Part shown: in pieces, positions 22,798 to 34,135 of the stretch
Layout of the letters: every line of letters begins with the position of its first letter
Numbering within the stretch: position 1 is the stretch's first letter
Source of the DNA: Arion vulgaris
Lineage: Eukaryota; Mollusca; Gastropoda; Stylommatophora; Arionidae
Reading direction: 5' to 3'
DNA: 64,000 bases
NCBI GenBank assembly: GCA_020796225.1
Contig: CM036765.1
Location: 30,222,066-30,286,065 of the forward strand
Program-made: the position numbers and the translations under genes
The notes under the pieces: generated by a model
Told to the model about the DNA's origin: nothing
Databases searched by the model: none
The model's input: the letters and a program-made list of their open reading frames with translations, nothing else

Positions 22798-23166
22798 ATG
22801 GGGCATAGGTTAGACAGTGTTTATTTCAGATTATTGATTTGTTTTTGTTGTCACGGTGTGGGGCATTTTGCTATAGAATGCCCATCTAAACATAGAAGGA
22901 GAAGTAGGGGGCAGTCTAAAAATAATAGGTTGTCTGCCAGAGACAGCAGAAATGTAAGGTCAGGGAGAAGATGGTCTTTTAGAGAACAAAGAAGTTATGC
23001 TATTAACTGTTTCAAGGAAATTAGAAACCAGAAATGGCAAGACATTGAGATGAGACAAACTGAAGAACTTAAGCAGCAAAATTTCAACTTACTAGAAAAA
23101 CTGCAGAATAGTAGTGAAGATAACCAATCTAGGGTAGTACGATTGAAGATTTACGGAAACAGTTAG
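22798..23166 (+). pseudogene. Gag-like frame 1: CCHC zinc knuckle
   Basis: A 122-codon frame. Residues 17-30 are CFCCHGVGHFAIEC, a Cys-x2-Cys-x4-His-x4-Cys knuckle as in retroelement Gag nucleocapsid regions. It is followed by an Arg/Lys/Ser-rich stretch (RRRSRGQSK) and a Gln/Glu-rich helix start. It stops at 23166, while frame 3, open from about 23133, continues the same helical character. A frameshift therefore separates it from the next piece. The knuckle lies near the start rather than the end of the frame, unlike a typical Gag. Not an intact protein. Confidence 0.65.
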
Positions 23167-23576
23167 ACAAAGCCGATAGACAACAGAGTGCTTTAGAAAT
23201 TGAGTTAGAAATTGGTCGCAAGGAGTTGGATAGAATTAAAAATGAAGGTTTACGACAAGAGATTGACAAAGGGAAATTGAAGTATATGGATGTTGCTGTC
23301 GGGGAAGATCAGAGCGAACGAGAGGAAATATATAGCGCAGAGATGGAGAGAAGGAAAGAGACAACCGAGATGAAGAAGAGGTTAAAGAAGTTACAGATGA
23401 CCGTTGACGAGCAAGATGAGGTAATAAAAGTGTTTCAGGAAGACGATAAATTCCAACTAGAAGAGATAAAGCGATTACAAGAAGAGATAAATAGGTTGAC
23501 TGAAGACAAAGAAGGGCAGAGAAACATGATAGAGAGATTGAATGACGAGCTTGACGCTGTGAGTATGGCAGGATAG
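23133..23576 (+). pseudogene. Gag-like frame 2: long coiled coil
   Basis: Open from about 23133 to 23576 in frame 3. Nearly all residues are Glu, Lys, Arg, Gln, Asp or Leu in heptad-like order (LRKQLDKADRQ, KKRLKKLQMTVDEQ, LQEEINRLTEDKE), a strong coiled-coil pattern. There is no ATG near its start; it most likely continues the CCHC frame through a frameshift. It overlaps the next frame by about 14 bp at its end. The minus-strand frames over this region are complementary shadows. Confidence 0.65.
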
Positions 23577-24003
23577 AAAGAAACCAGGAAGAATATATGG
23601 AGTACAAATGGCGAACAAGGAAGTACAGGGAACCAAAAGTAAGATGAGGGCATATCAGAAGGATCATGAAGTTGATAATCAGAAGCTTCCGCCTGGCCAT
23701 CCATGCCATTTATGTAAAAGGGTATTTGCTACTGCAGCTTATTTATCAAACCACGTAGAGGAGCATCAAAATTCAACGTCGATCAACATAAAAAAAGTAA
23801 AAGGTATAGCGGCGGTTAAAGAAACAAAGAGAACAGAATGTGAGGAGAAAGCATATTGGAAGGCAATGGAGAAGTGGGTGGAGAAGCTGCAGCAAAAATA
23901 TCGTCAACAGAGAATAGAAGAGGCAGGCCTTGCAGCTGGGAAAAATGAGGTAGCGAGGTTAGAGAAAAGAAGGAAACAGAGACGGCGACCTTACCAAGGC
24001 TGA
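23563..24003 (+). pseudogene. Gag-like frame 3: C2H2 finger and basic tail
   Basis: Open in frame 1 from about 23563 (first ATG at 23608) to 24003. It encodes CHLCKRVFATAAYLSNHVEEH, a Cys-x2-Cys-x12-His-x4-His C2H2 zinc finger, then a charged helix and a basic end (KRRKQRRRPYQG). A C2H2 finger inside a Gag-like product is unusual. It follows the coiled-coil frame after a further frame change. Confidence 0.65.
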
Positions 24004-25944
24004 ATGGGATGATCTTGTAGCTACCAAGAAAAGGGAGATGACAGTTATTAGAGAAAAGGAGAGGAAAGGAGAAGGAGGGGAAACAAAAGACAGTATATCA
24101 TGTAGGTGGGAAGAGACATGAGGCGTGGATAAAGCGGTGGTAGAGATGTATGGGAGAGAGAGAGAGAGAGAGAGATAGATAGATAGAGAGAGATATACAG
24201 AAGTGGTCCGTAACAAACTATAAACAGACTAATCTTGGGTCAAAGGTTCATGCAGGTGACGTCAGTTATGCGTCTTGAGGTCTAAGAATTTACACATGTG
24301 GAGAAGAGGAAAATGAATTTCGTTGTATTTTATTTGGTGGAATTTGTATTGATTTTGACCTGTTTTGTTGTTATATATGAAGTGGTTTATTTAGCATGTG
24401 GCTACACAACTTATGGTAGCATATGCTGATTTATGAAAATAACTAGGTCAGTCAATGGTTTGGTATTTCAGGTGACTTGAACTTGCAATGCCCTGTGGTA
24501 CTGTGACTTACCTGTAAGGTGTAATTTTTTTCATAAAAGATTGAGGAAAACAGGGCGTGGTCAGTAGAGGGCCGAGACTACAGAGAGAGATCACACGAGG
24601 TCATGGTTGTTAGGGTGTGAGAGTCTCTATCATGTTCAACATTTCTGAATGCTGAACAGTTTCTGTTTTATTGTTGGTTGTTGATGGTACAATATTGAGA
24701 TGTCTGTTTACAAAAATGTATAGTAATACATGCCTTAATGTAGAGGAGGAAATGAAATATGGTGAAATCAAAGTAGATTTATGCATTGGAAAGGTCTTGT
24801 TATAAGCATTTAATGGACAGAGTATGGTGGTTAGAGTAATCACTGAGATGCGTGACGGTACACGTGAGAATGTAAGTCGAAAGATGGGACTTACTAGTAC
24901 TGATGTTTTGAGAGGAGTGATAGGACTCGAATCTAGGGTAAATTTGGAACACATTCCAAAGTGTTATTTTGGGAAGTTAATGATGATTTTTCATGAGCCA
25001 AGTATGCCAGTAAAGAAAACGGTTTTCTTCGTATAACTGGATGTGGTAGGAAGATCATCGATTTAGGTGACGCAAGTAGAATTTTGCAGACACAGTAGGA
25101 ATAACTGTAAAGGAAAGGGAGTCACATGAGGTGTAGAGACGATAAACTCTGCAAGGATCTTGCGTGAAACTTGACTCACTCACAACCATTATAGAAGGAC
25201 GGATATGGGGACTATAATGAGTTACGAAATGATGATTCATGATGGTTATCTAATCATGCTGAATTGGTGTCATGAATCTTGATTTATGTTTACATATTAG
25301 TTCCTTTTGTCTTGATGTTGATTTTTGGATTAATGACATATTTCATGCATTTTGATTGATATTTGAAGTTTTGTTGTAATGTATTTTGAAAATAATTTTC
25401 TCTTTGGTTGTGGGATTGGTGTTTTATATGAATATGTTTGTATAACTGATGTTTTCAATGATAATGAATGATTAATAATGATTATTGATAAATTAGTGAA
25501 CTGAAAACCGTAGTAATGGAACTTGGTGGTAATATTGGTAGAGAACCATGGGGAGAAATGGGATGAAATCTTCTTTCCACAGAGAAGGAGTATCGGTTCT
25601 ACACTGGAGGAGATTAAGCTCCAGTAGATCAGTTGACATGCTCAGGTCATGGGGTTAGGAAAGTAAATTTAGTCTTACTAAACAGTGGTTTGGTACAAGA
25701 GTGTACAATTAAGTTGAGATGAACTATGTTGAGATTCCTTTTGGATACTTGAATAATTTAGTTTTCATGTTGTGCTTATATGGGTATTTTATGTTGGCAT
25801 TTGAGATGTATATTTTAGACTTCAAGTGGGGCTCACATGTTTTGTTGGTTAGTAGGAAAATGTTCTAGGGACAGGAGATGCGCTGCATATCTTATAGAGG
25901 TTAGAAGGGTAAGTTTGATCTTAGGATCAATCTTGAAAGAATAC
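24004..25944 (+). other. 3' internal region of the LTR element, no pol
   Basis: 1.9 kb with a (GA)n/(GATA)n run at 24150-24195 and only short frames. The longest plus-strand one (24824-25036, 70 codons) shows no known domain. I looked for YxDD, HHCC and DDE-type residues and saw none. Confidence 0.6.
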
Positions 25945-25953
25945 AGGGGAAGA
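25945..25953 (+). promoter_or_regulatory. Polypurine tract
   Basis: AGGGGAAGA, three bases before the 3' LTR. This is the expected plus-strand priming site of an LTR element. Confidence 0.75.
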
Positions 25954-25956
25954 TTA

Positions 25957-27426
25957 TGTAATAGTGTTCGTGGGTGAGAAGGACAAAAATGTATCAAATT
26001 CCAATAGGCCACAGATAAACAAGTCAAAAGTTCAAAAGTTTAATTAAGTAGGGCGACCCACGAAGCTGTTTAACAATGCAACGGCTAGGTTTCCCAAAAT
26101 AAATTAGGCAGACGAAGCCATTATGGAAATACTACATGAATTTCCGAAAGATAAGTAGGTTGACCTGATTGTTAAAGACTGAGATTGGAAATTAGGCAGG
26201 GATGCCGGACAGATTTATGGACGATTTCTCAAGAAGATAGACACCGGTAGAGTCAGTAATCATTAGTATGATAATGAAACGAAATGGATATATTTTGGGG
26301 CAAGACAAAGGTGGGTTTTTGGTCCCATATAAATAGACGGTGACGAAAATTCAGGGAAGAGCAAGAGAAGAGAAACAGGGAGAGAAAGCGAGAGAAGAGA
26401 CTGCAGAACGGAGAGAAATTTGCAGAGCAAAGGGCAGACGGAATGGCCCAGTGTGCTGCGTTGAAGAGACTGAAATTGAGTTCGAATATGTGAGTATGGC
26501 TAGACACTGACAGCCTGATAGGACACATAGAGAGAGAAACAACTTAGCAGAAGAGACTTAGCAGAAAGACTTTAGAACTCGGATAGAGATTTGCCGAACA
26601 TGGAGAGAGTCTTGCAAAACTCCCAAAAGGGCAGACGGAATGGCCCAGTGTGCTGAGTTGAAGAGACGACCAACGCTGACTTCGGGTATGTGAGTATAAC
26701 TAGACATGTGTAGTGTGGACAGCAGATTCATAAATAGATCCACACAGCAGAGTAGCCACGATCAGACCTATAGACAAATATGATAGAGAATAGAAGTAGC
26801 ATCTTATAGAGACAGACAGCACTAGAGAAAGCCTTACCTGTTCAACTGAAATATATACTTCTAAATTGCCATTTGTAGAAAAGTGACCAAGTTATCAGAG
26901 CCTCGTTTACAGATATGATCTTAATGTATAAAAAGCAAACTTTCATCAAGAGACAGAAAATAGACACTTTGAAGAAATATATATCTTTGAAGTCACAAGT
27001 AACAGACCCATGGAACACTCAACGGAACGGCTGTTCCACAGAAAACTATTAACATTTTAAAATAGACAGAGGCATTCTAAGGACTTCAGACTAACCTGTA
27101 CAATACAATTATGTGATGAACTTGTATTAGCGATTCAATAGAGTGTAGGACTTGAATAGTGAAGATTTGTGCTTATATAATCAAGTGGTTATAGTTTAGC
27201 ATTTTATATTGTAAGGTGATATATCATTTTCAGAGTGAGGTAATCATGTTGGGACTATATATATATGTATGAATATGATATAGGTGTTGTAGATGTAAAG
27301 GTGCTATATAGGTGAAATATATGCATATAATAAAGATTGAAATACAGAATTGGGTTTCATATATTTATATGAAAGGTTAATTACGGCGTGATTAATATTA
27401 GAGACTACAGAGAGAGATCGCTCACA
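25957..27426 (+). repeat. 3' LTR (1470 bp)
   Basis: Collinear with 20732-22208, with the same TG start and CA end. Differences are mostly small indels, for example near 26410, 26500 and 27255. Confidence 0.93.
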
Positions 27427-27430
27427 TGTC
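27427..27430. repeat. Target-site duplication TGTC (right)
   Basis: Matches 20728-20731. Confidence 0.92.
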
Positions 27431-27629
27431 GACCTTAACATCGATTGTCTTATATATATCTGAAATATAAACAGAAGAGACTTCAATCTGATATAGTTGT
27501 TGATGTACGTCTAGAAAAATGTCATTTATAAGGAGAAACATGTAAACTCGAAATACTACGTTGAATTCACTGGGAACACGGTGAAAGGACTGTATTTTTC
27601 ATTGATCATCGGAACACGGTGAGGGATGT

Positions 27630-27830
27630 GGTCAATCCCACTCAGCCCGCGTTTACATCCCAGTGTTTTTTGGTTTCAAATGAGGTTTGGTCGACCTGAG
27701 AACTGCTACGGTTCGGGAAAACCCTTTTTTTTACTCCAATATGGAATTGAACCCGGATCACATGCACAAGAAGCGAGACTCTTAACCATTACACTATCGC
27801 GGATTTTAGCTGCAAATTAGGAACATACTA
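27630..27830 (-). mobile_element. SINE-6 copy
   Basis: On minus, a tRNA-like head (A box near 27790-27805, B box GGGTTCAATTCC near 27750) is followed by GGTCGACC-containing body sequence. Same as 53020-53215; more distant copies are at 32945 (minus) and 60790. Confidence 0.7.
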
Positions 27831-27876
27831 TTTGTTCATCTCTTCTTTAATATACACTATGCTGTTACATTCAGAT

Positions 27877-28110
27877 TCATCATCAAGGTGCGTATCCTTT
27901 ATAGGGCGTTGCTCCTTTGCAGCGCATCTGAAATTCACTCTGTCTCTAGCTAGTTCACCCACTTCGCCGATGGCCCCTATTCATGGTTTTTTAATATCTT
28001 GTAGCCATCTTATTCTTGGTCTGCCTCTGCGTCCTGGGACACTGCCCTCTAATATTATTCTCCTCATACCATCGTGACGCTTGATGTGACCAAAGCATCT
28101 AATTGTTCTG
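27877..28110 (-). pseudogene. LINE-A 3' end (inside duplication copy 1)
   Basis: Minus equivalent of 52726-52957: GHIKRHDGMRR, GRRGRPRIRW and ELARDRVNFRCAAKRAT, with one altered region near 27990. Confidence 0.85.
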
Positions 28111-28145
28111 TATAGTATGTTGTTTTAAGCAAAGCGCAGTCACAA

Positions 28146-29157
28146 GGACAGACTTTTTATAGCTGCTATAGCAATAAGAGAGTTTATTTCTTTCATCGTG
28201 TCTCCGTTGTTTGACACTGTTTGAATCTATTACTATAGTGTTTCAGATTGATTTCGCGGAAAATTTAATATCTCTGCAACCGTTTGACCGTAATTGTTGT
28301 AACTTTGCATATGATCTAATGATCGTAATGTCCCGAGGTTGATATTTTTGTAATCACAACAAACGTATGGTTTAAAATTTTCTTTATGTAAAGTATATAA
28401 AGTGACCATCTCCTTAGCCAACCATATAATGAGAAGTATTACCCTTCATATTTGTGAGATGTTGCAAGTTCCACCACTTGCAAAGTTTTTCACGTGGTTT
28501 TCCGATTTTAACGCTTTATAGCACTTTAAAAAAATGTATAAAGATCCTTCCGGCGCGTTCAGTTACAATTTACCGTTTGTGTTTTCAGAGCATAGGTGTA
28601 TTACAAAATGTTAGGCTCATCAAAGTGAGTAAACATTTTATATGATTTATATAATGAGTTATCTCACCCTCCAAAATTCGAATTGTACATACGCCTATGC
28701 CGAAAATATGTGATTTTTAAAATTTACGGTAAATTATTTTCTTCCAGCACCAGATAATTACTAGGTTTGAAAAGATCAAAGGAATTCTCCGTTGCAAGAA
28801 AAGTACACTACCTGCAACATTGAATTTTAGACAATCGTTGGGACATCGGAAATACAACACCACATGAAAAAAATCACGTTCATCCATGCAATGAATATGG
28901 AGATATTTGAGGTCAATCGTTGACCGAACGTTTTGAAACGCACTATAGGACATCCTAAAATGAAGCAATATGTTGGTCAAAGCGTGTCATGTTACTTGTG
29001 TCTTACAAAATAGTAAACAATAGTGAGTGAAATGTTAAAAACATGACCTGGAACTGTAGATACAACAATTGAGAAAGAAAAGAAAGATAAGCGGTGGATT
29101 ATTTTTAAAAAAAAAGGAATTTGCTTTTCAACATTGTTGTGACTGTACCGTAATAAC
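28146..29157. other. Intergenic, nothing recognised
   Basis: AT-rich, 1 kb. The minus frame at 28717-28980 (87 codons) has no known domain and no splice context that I could support. Confidence 0.45.
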
Positions 29158-29208
29158 GACTCTCTTCTCTCTCTCTCTTTCTCTCTCTCTCCCTCTCTCT
29201 CTCTCTAA
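29158..29208. repeat. (CT)n microsatellite
   Basis: A CT dinucleotide run with a few interruptions. Confidence 0.9.
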
Positions 29209-29676
29209 CCTGTGTCGTCTCTGGTGCCTAGGTCAGCAATAAGTGCACACCATTCTTCCTATTCTTGACCTTCTTCTGTATTGTATTCCAGCTGTGACTC
29301 ATTTCTTTTAGTCTTTTTCTAATGTTCTCCCCAGGTCGTTTTTGGTCTTCCTGTTTCGTTTACCATCTGGTGTCCATGTCAGTGCCGTTTTCGTTTACCA
29401 TCTGGTGTCCATGTCAGTGCCGTTTTCGTTTACCATCTGATGTCCATCTCAGTGGCGTTTTCGTGGCAGATTTAGCCTATAAGTGTATTACATGTCCAAT
29501 CCATCTCCATCGTCTCTTTTGGATGATGGTGATCATATTCTCTTGTTGGCACTATGTAAGCAGTTCTAGGTTAGAGATAGTATTTGGCCAGAACACGCGT
29601 AAGATCTTTCGAAGATAAGTTGTATGGAAGGTGGAGAGTTTGAACATATTTTATTCTGTAATTTTCCATCATTCTT

Positions 29677-31402
29677 CAGTGGCGGCTCGTGGTCATTTTT
29701 GGTGGTGGGGCCAGACAAAAATTTCGGAAAAATCATGGTTTTTAGGCTAGGTTTATATTTTAGTATTTACTATTATTTGTCTATTCCGCGAAGTTATTCC
29801 CCTTTACTATAATGATTTGGCGCATGCGCAAATAACAAACGGGACAACGTTACGTCAGGGTAAGTGAGCTGGCACTGATCAAGACCCTACTCCACCTCCT
29901 CGTGGTGACCCTGGAAATAAACAAAAGATCATGTCTGGCTAAGTGGGTAAGGATCGAGAGAGCTACTCTGGTATAGGTAATACAGCAAATAGCAGACACG
30001 CTTCTTGGGTCCTAAATACTAGTGAATGCACGCATCTTCTGCTGATGTCTAATGAAAAAGTTGCATAAATGCAAAGCAAATGTAAGAAGTAACAACGTAC
30101 GAGTCGCGTGTAAACGTATACTCTCCTCCTGAATCAATTATCAACCATAATTGCCAGCTCTCATTGCAAGAAAGCCGGGCAGTCTCCCACACACTATAGG
30201 CAAAATGGTGAAAACTCATAATTCCTGGGGTTTAACAACAACTAAAATATATACCATATAACTAAGGTACAAAAGAGATCCATGCAACCTACCGTTGACT
30301 ACAGTCCTTCACCATGAAATAACAAACAATAAAAACAATAAAAACTTTGCTTTTTCTTCACTGACAGTTAACCACGATTTTTTACTAAACCACTTATTAT
30401 TGAAAGTCCTCTTTTCTTGCCATCTTGTTGCACATATACAAAGCTATTTGGCTGATGTGTTATTTGCCTAGCCGTTTAATTTCAAGCTTTTCTTCTATCT
30501 TTAACGAAGGAAACGGATTTAGTAATAAATAATCCACTTGATTCGTTTTAAATTTCGAGTAAGCCACAACTTCAAAAGTAGGTCACAGCTTGTCAACCGT
30601 AAACAGTGTACGTTGTAGAAGACATTTGTATATTGAATACGAAACGGACGATTACCGTTAACGATTATAATAATAGTTAGTTACATATTTCTATTAATGC
30701 ATATCCTTTTCTACTATTTTAAATATAATTTTTGATTCAATCGATAATTATACAAAGTACTATTTAATCAAGAGTCGTCGTTTAACTGTTAATTGGTTGA
30801 TAGCGTAGGAACTCAGCTTTCGGTGAATAAAATGGTTTTTGCAATTATTATAAAAGGTGTAGCGGTCAAAGGTCAGAGGTCGCAATGTTACATCGTCAGA
30901 AGAGAATTTTAAAACGACCCCATAAAACATGGTGCGCTGATACGTTATATAGAGAAGCTACATTTGAAACCGTATATATAATAGTTTTTTAAATAATAAT
31001 ATTTATATATTATTATGATTGTTATATTATTATGATATAATATTTATATTTTAGTGTTAAATATTCAACTTTCAAAGCTAATCAGTGTCAAGTTAACAAT
31101 AATAATTACGAACAAAATTTGTTTAAATAATAAGTACACGTTAATTATTTTTGGTTTGGTAGGCATGTTCTTACTGGCCCCCAATGACCATGGTTGTATA
31201 CTAATTGGAGGAAAAATATGTTGAATTTTAGAATTCAGAATGTGTGTGATATTTTAGCGCTATGTATCAACTTTCAAAGCTAATCAGTATCCTGTTGAAA
31301 GTAATAATTATAAACAAATAATGTCTGAAATAATAAGTACACGTTACTCAATATTTTTGGTGGGGCCTGGCCCCACTGGCCCTTAATGACGAGCCGCCCC
31401 TG
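29677..31402. mobile_element. DNA transposon with CAG...CTG inverted termini (hAT-like, non-coding)
   Basis: The left end CAGTGGCGGCTCGTGGTCAT and the right end (reverse complement CAGGGGCGGCTCGTCATTA) form terminal inverted repeats that extend into the GGTGGGGCC blocks on each side. No transposase is seen in the 1.7 kb between. The flanking 8-mers (TCATTCTT, GTAAAGTT) do not match. The right terminal region is present twice, about 31056-31200 and 31262-31390. A repeat module (29862-29985) lies inside. Confidence 0.7.
29862..29985 (+). repeat. Recurrent module GTGAGCTGGCACT, second copy
   Basis: Closely matches 15908-16030, embedded in the CAG...CTG element. Confidence 0.7.
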
Positions 31403-31699
31403 GTAAAGTTGATAGCACTTTGACATTAACATATCATTAAAAAAGAGGGTAGGGATCCTGGAGAGTTTGTAAATTGAGACTGAACTATAAATACCCTTCC
31501 CGTGTATCTACAACAACAATCACTGACTTCAAAACCAGCGATATCGGGTTTTTTTTTGTATCAACATTCTATTGTACCGGAACATTGTGTACCCCTTATT
31601 TTGTTAATTTGCATAATACCATTTCTCAAGTTCGGGGTTGGCGAGTATTTAATAGTTTGTTCTTTTATTTCTCATCTATCTTTCTATAGCGACTGCTAC
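31403..31699. other. Intergenic, nothing recognised
   Basis: No supported feature. Confidence 0.45.
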
Positions 31700-31880
31700 T
31701 AAGGTGTTAAGGCATGGGGAGAGGGGGAAGAGCCATCCCGTTGAAAATAGAATTTTGATAAACTGTTATGCGAACCTAGTTTTCTCCATTTCTGCGTAGC
31801 AAACTGCCAAAACTAAATTTTTTTCATTTGCCCTCCCTGGAAAAAAATTTCAGTTGACGCCCATGACTGCTACGCTTTAT
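31700..31880. mobile_element. Small repeat with GACGCCCATG end
   Basis: Shares the order GCGTAGCAAACTGCC, CATTTGCCCTCCCTGGAAA, GACGCCCATGA with 56240-56430 and, inverted, with 59090-59262. Probable MITE-like family. Confidence 0.5.
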
Positions 31881-32404
31881 ATCTAGAGGGCGAGACACGA
31901 CACGTCAGGTCAATGTTTTGTCACATTGGGAGTAGCTTAAAGCTAACTAAGTATGTATAGCTAGAAAGGGTGAAGTCTACTACAGGAGAACAATAGCCTC
32001 ACTGACTCACACAACACATAAGAACTTGGGCGTAAGTATAACCTCTGATATTTACATTATGATAATATATGATGTGCCATAAGGGCAGGTGTGTCATTTT
32101 CTAAAATCCGCACTATACCCCCACTATACACAAAGATATTATAATCACTATGTGACTTGGGTAGACAAAGATTGATCCGTATAGCTGGAATCTTTCTAGT
32201 GATCTTAATTATAAAACGGATTGTCTGTGTCACAAGAAAATACTTAAAAACGTCAAACTGTGAAATTATGAAATTTTGACAGCTTATTTCTGCAGAAATA
32301 TGTAGGTCAAATCGACCATTTTCAACTCTCTACGTTCTTTCTTTACCGAGTTATGAGGTGTTTTTATGACTACGCTTCATATCGTGCTCATTCAGTTATT
32401 ATTA
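31881..32404. other. Intergenic, nothing recognised
   Basis: No supported feature. Confidence 0.45.
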
Positions 32405-32645
32405 TTCTTCTTCGCGATCGTTCTTTATGACCAATTTTAATCACTCTTTGTGACATGTTTGATCTTTGCCAAAACGTGTATACGTTGCACATTGGTTTGG
32501 TAGGCCCCTAAACGCATAGACTTATATACGTTTAGGACAAAGGATCTAGGTCCTTCATCAGTCGCCTCTTACGACATGCGTGGCAGGTAGCAGTGGTTCT
32601 ATTCTTTACACCCCAAATTTGGGCCCGGTAACCACTCGGCACGTT
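32405..32645 (-). mobile_element. SINE-3 copy
   Basis: On minus it reads CCGAGTGGTTACCGGGCCC, then the GTCGTAAGAGGCGACTGA core, and ends near the CTTCTTC (plus) tail. Nearly complete. Confidence 0.75.
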
Positions 32646-32944
32646 ATTATAAGAGGTCACTGAGCATATGAAGGCGGTAAAGGGAAAACGTAATTGCACA
32701 ATTTATAAACAGGGAATATCAATAACAAATCGGATCAAAATTTCTTTGCTTATCAAAACACACGAGACAAATTTTATTTTCCGTTTTTTATGCCATGTAA
32801 ATATCAATTTCTATTTTATGTTTTTCTGTTAACTATAATGGATATTAAAATTTATACACATAAAAAAAGTAAATGAACCAGTTTTCATACCATGAAGTTT
32901 ATTGTTGATTATGGTGTTGGGCCTATATTTTCTTTAATCTACGG

Positions 32945-33060
32945 CTCATGGGGGAAGATGTGGTCAGCAACAAGCAATCACGCATGGTATCTTTACTTCG
33001 CAGTTTCTCTGGTACTCAATTAAAGCCGGGTCGACCTGAGAGACGCTATGGTCGAAAAAT
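32945..33060 (-). mobile_element. SINE-6 fragment
   Basis: Shares GATGTGGTCA and GGTCGACCTGAGA...GCTA(C/T)GGT with 27630-27720. Confidence 0.55.
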
Positions 33061-33164
33061 GACACATCCAAATCTCATACAAAGCTAAAAATAAACTAAT
33101 ATATATATATTCTGTTTTTGGCTGCAGAGAGATACTGAGAATCATCAGCTTAAAATTATCTCTT

Positions 33165-33300
33165 CTCCTTCTTTGCGTTCGTTCTTATCAACGAATTTAA
33201 TCATCATTGTTTGTGATTTGTTTGATTTTAGCCAAGAACGAAATACGTTGCGCCTCAGTTCTTATGCTTCTACGCATGTAAGAAGGCGCATCCGAAATTT
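33165..33300 (-). mobile_element. SINE-3 3' half, decayed
   Basis: Matches the tail-side half of SINE-3 (plus: TTCGTTCTTATCAACGAATT..., GTGATTTG, ACGTTGCGCC). Confidence 0.5.
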
Positions 33301-33999
33301 TTGATCTATGGAAATGTTTGAGTGTATCTGAACTGATAATCCTTTACATTTTGGTATTATTTTTTATTGCAGCGGATATCTAACACTTTTTATTGATCAT
33401 TTGTTACCACTTAATGCAGCATGTGTTTGATTTACTGCGAAGAACATGTTCATTATTATCACTTTTCTGACTTTGGTGAGGTCGTTCCAGATTAGAAACA
33501 TTCTCAAACGCTCTGGGACGCGTGTCGCCTTGTCGAAACCAGACATTTTCAAGTCTCCACGTTGTATTTTCCGTTCAAAGGAAGCAGAAACATTACACTA
33601 AGACTGAACACAAGTAAAAGGGGAAGATAGTTTTATTAGGTGCAAGAAAGCAGCTTTTGATTTTGCGCTAGGTCAATATTACCCAACCCAGTCCCTGCGT
33701 TTAACCTATGGTACAGATTTTACTGCAGTCTTCCCTTGCGTCAACACGAAATAGACAGGTTATGTTCACCTTTTACATATTCTTGCCAAGAGCGGGCAAA
33801 TATGATGTGACCAATGACTGTGGGTGATGTAGGTTTACGTTTACAGATAATTCGTTGTACATTTTTTTCGTTCTCCGTTTTTCGATCAGTGTAGTGTTTT
33901 GCATTTGTGCCTTTTATTTGTCTGTAGTCGTCGGCAAGGAGACACGTGTAGACTCATCCACTTTGGGATTTTTCTCGTTTGTATTGTAATAGATCTCAT
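33301..33999. other. Intergenic, nothing recognised
   Basis: No gene or repeat family identified. Confidence 0.45.
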
Positions 34000-34135
34000 A
34001 GTATTTGTGAATGTGTCTAATCGCGCGGTAGCTCTCATTTGATCCATACCCGCTTTGCCTGACTGCAGTGCAGCAGTTTGTTTCCAGAGCCCCCAAGAGG
34101 AGGTGAGGTAATGTCTTGGTCAGTGTCAGCTCACT
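34000..34135 (-). repeat. Recurrent module GTGAGCTGGCACT, third copy, inverted
   Basis: On minus it reads GTGAGCTGACACTGACCAAG, then CACCTCCTCTTGGGGG and GTCAGGCAAAGCGGGT, parallel to 15908-16030. Confidence 0.6.

Larger units (their letters stand above)
20732..27426 (+). mobile_element. Complete LTR retroelement without recognisable pol
   Basis: A 6695-bp element: a 1477-bp 5' LTR, 3.75 kb of internal sequence and a 1470-bp 3' LTR, with TG...CA termini, flanking TGTC duplications, a polypurine tract before the 3' LTR, and a broken Gag-like reading region (22798-24003). I found no reverse transcriptase, integrase or protease motif in any frame of the interior. It resembles a non-autonomous LTR element of the large (LARD-like) kind, but with a retained coding segment. 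Orientation follows from the TATA-like box, AATAAA, Gag-like frame and polypurine tract, all on plus. The superfamily is not assigned; a 4-bp duplication fits several. Confidence 0.92.
27431..28145. repeat. Inverted segmental duplication, copy 1, right part
   Basis: Reverse-complements 52686-53401. It ends at 28145 (CACAA), beyond which the flanks differ. It carries SINE-6 and a LINE-A 3' end on minus. Confidence 0.92.

Noticed and set aside
23236..23709. 157-codon minus-strand frame
   Set aside because: Complement of the coiled-coil coding strand; Ser/Leu-rich shadow.
28717..28980. 87-codon minus frame as a novel gene
   Set aside because: Open but without recognisable domain, good start context or supporting exons; length is expected by chance in this amount of DNA.
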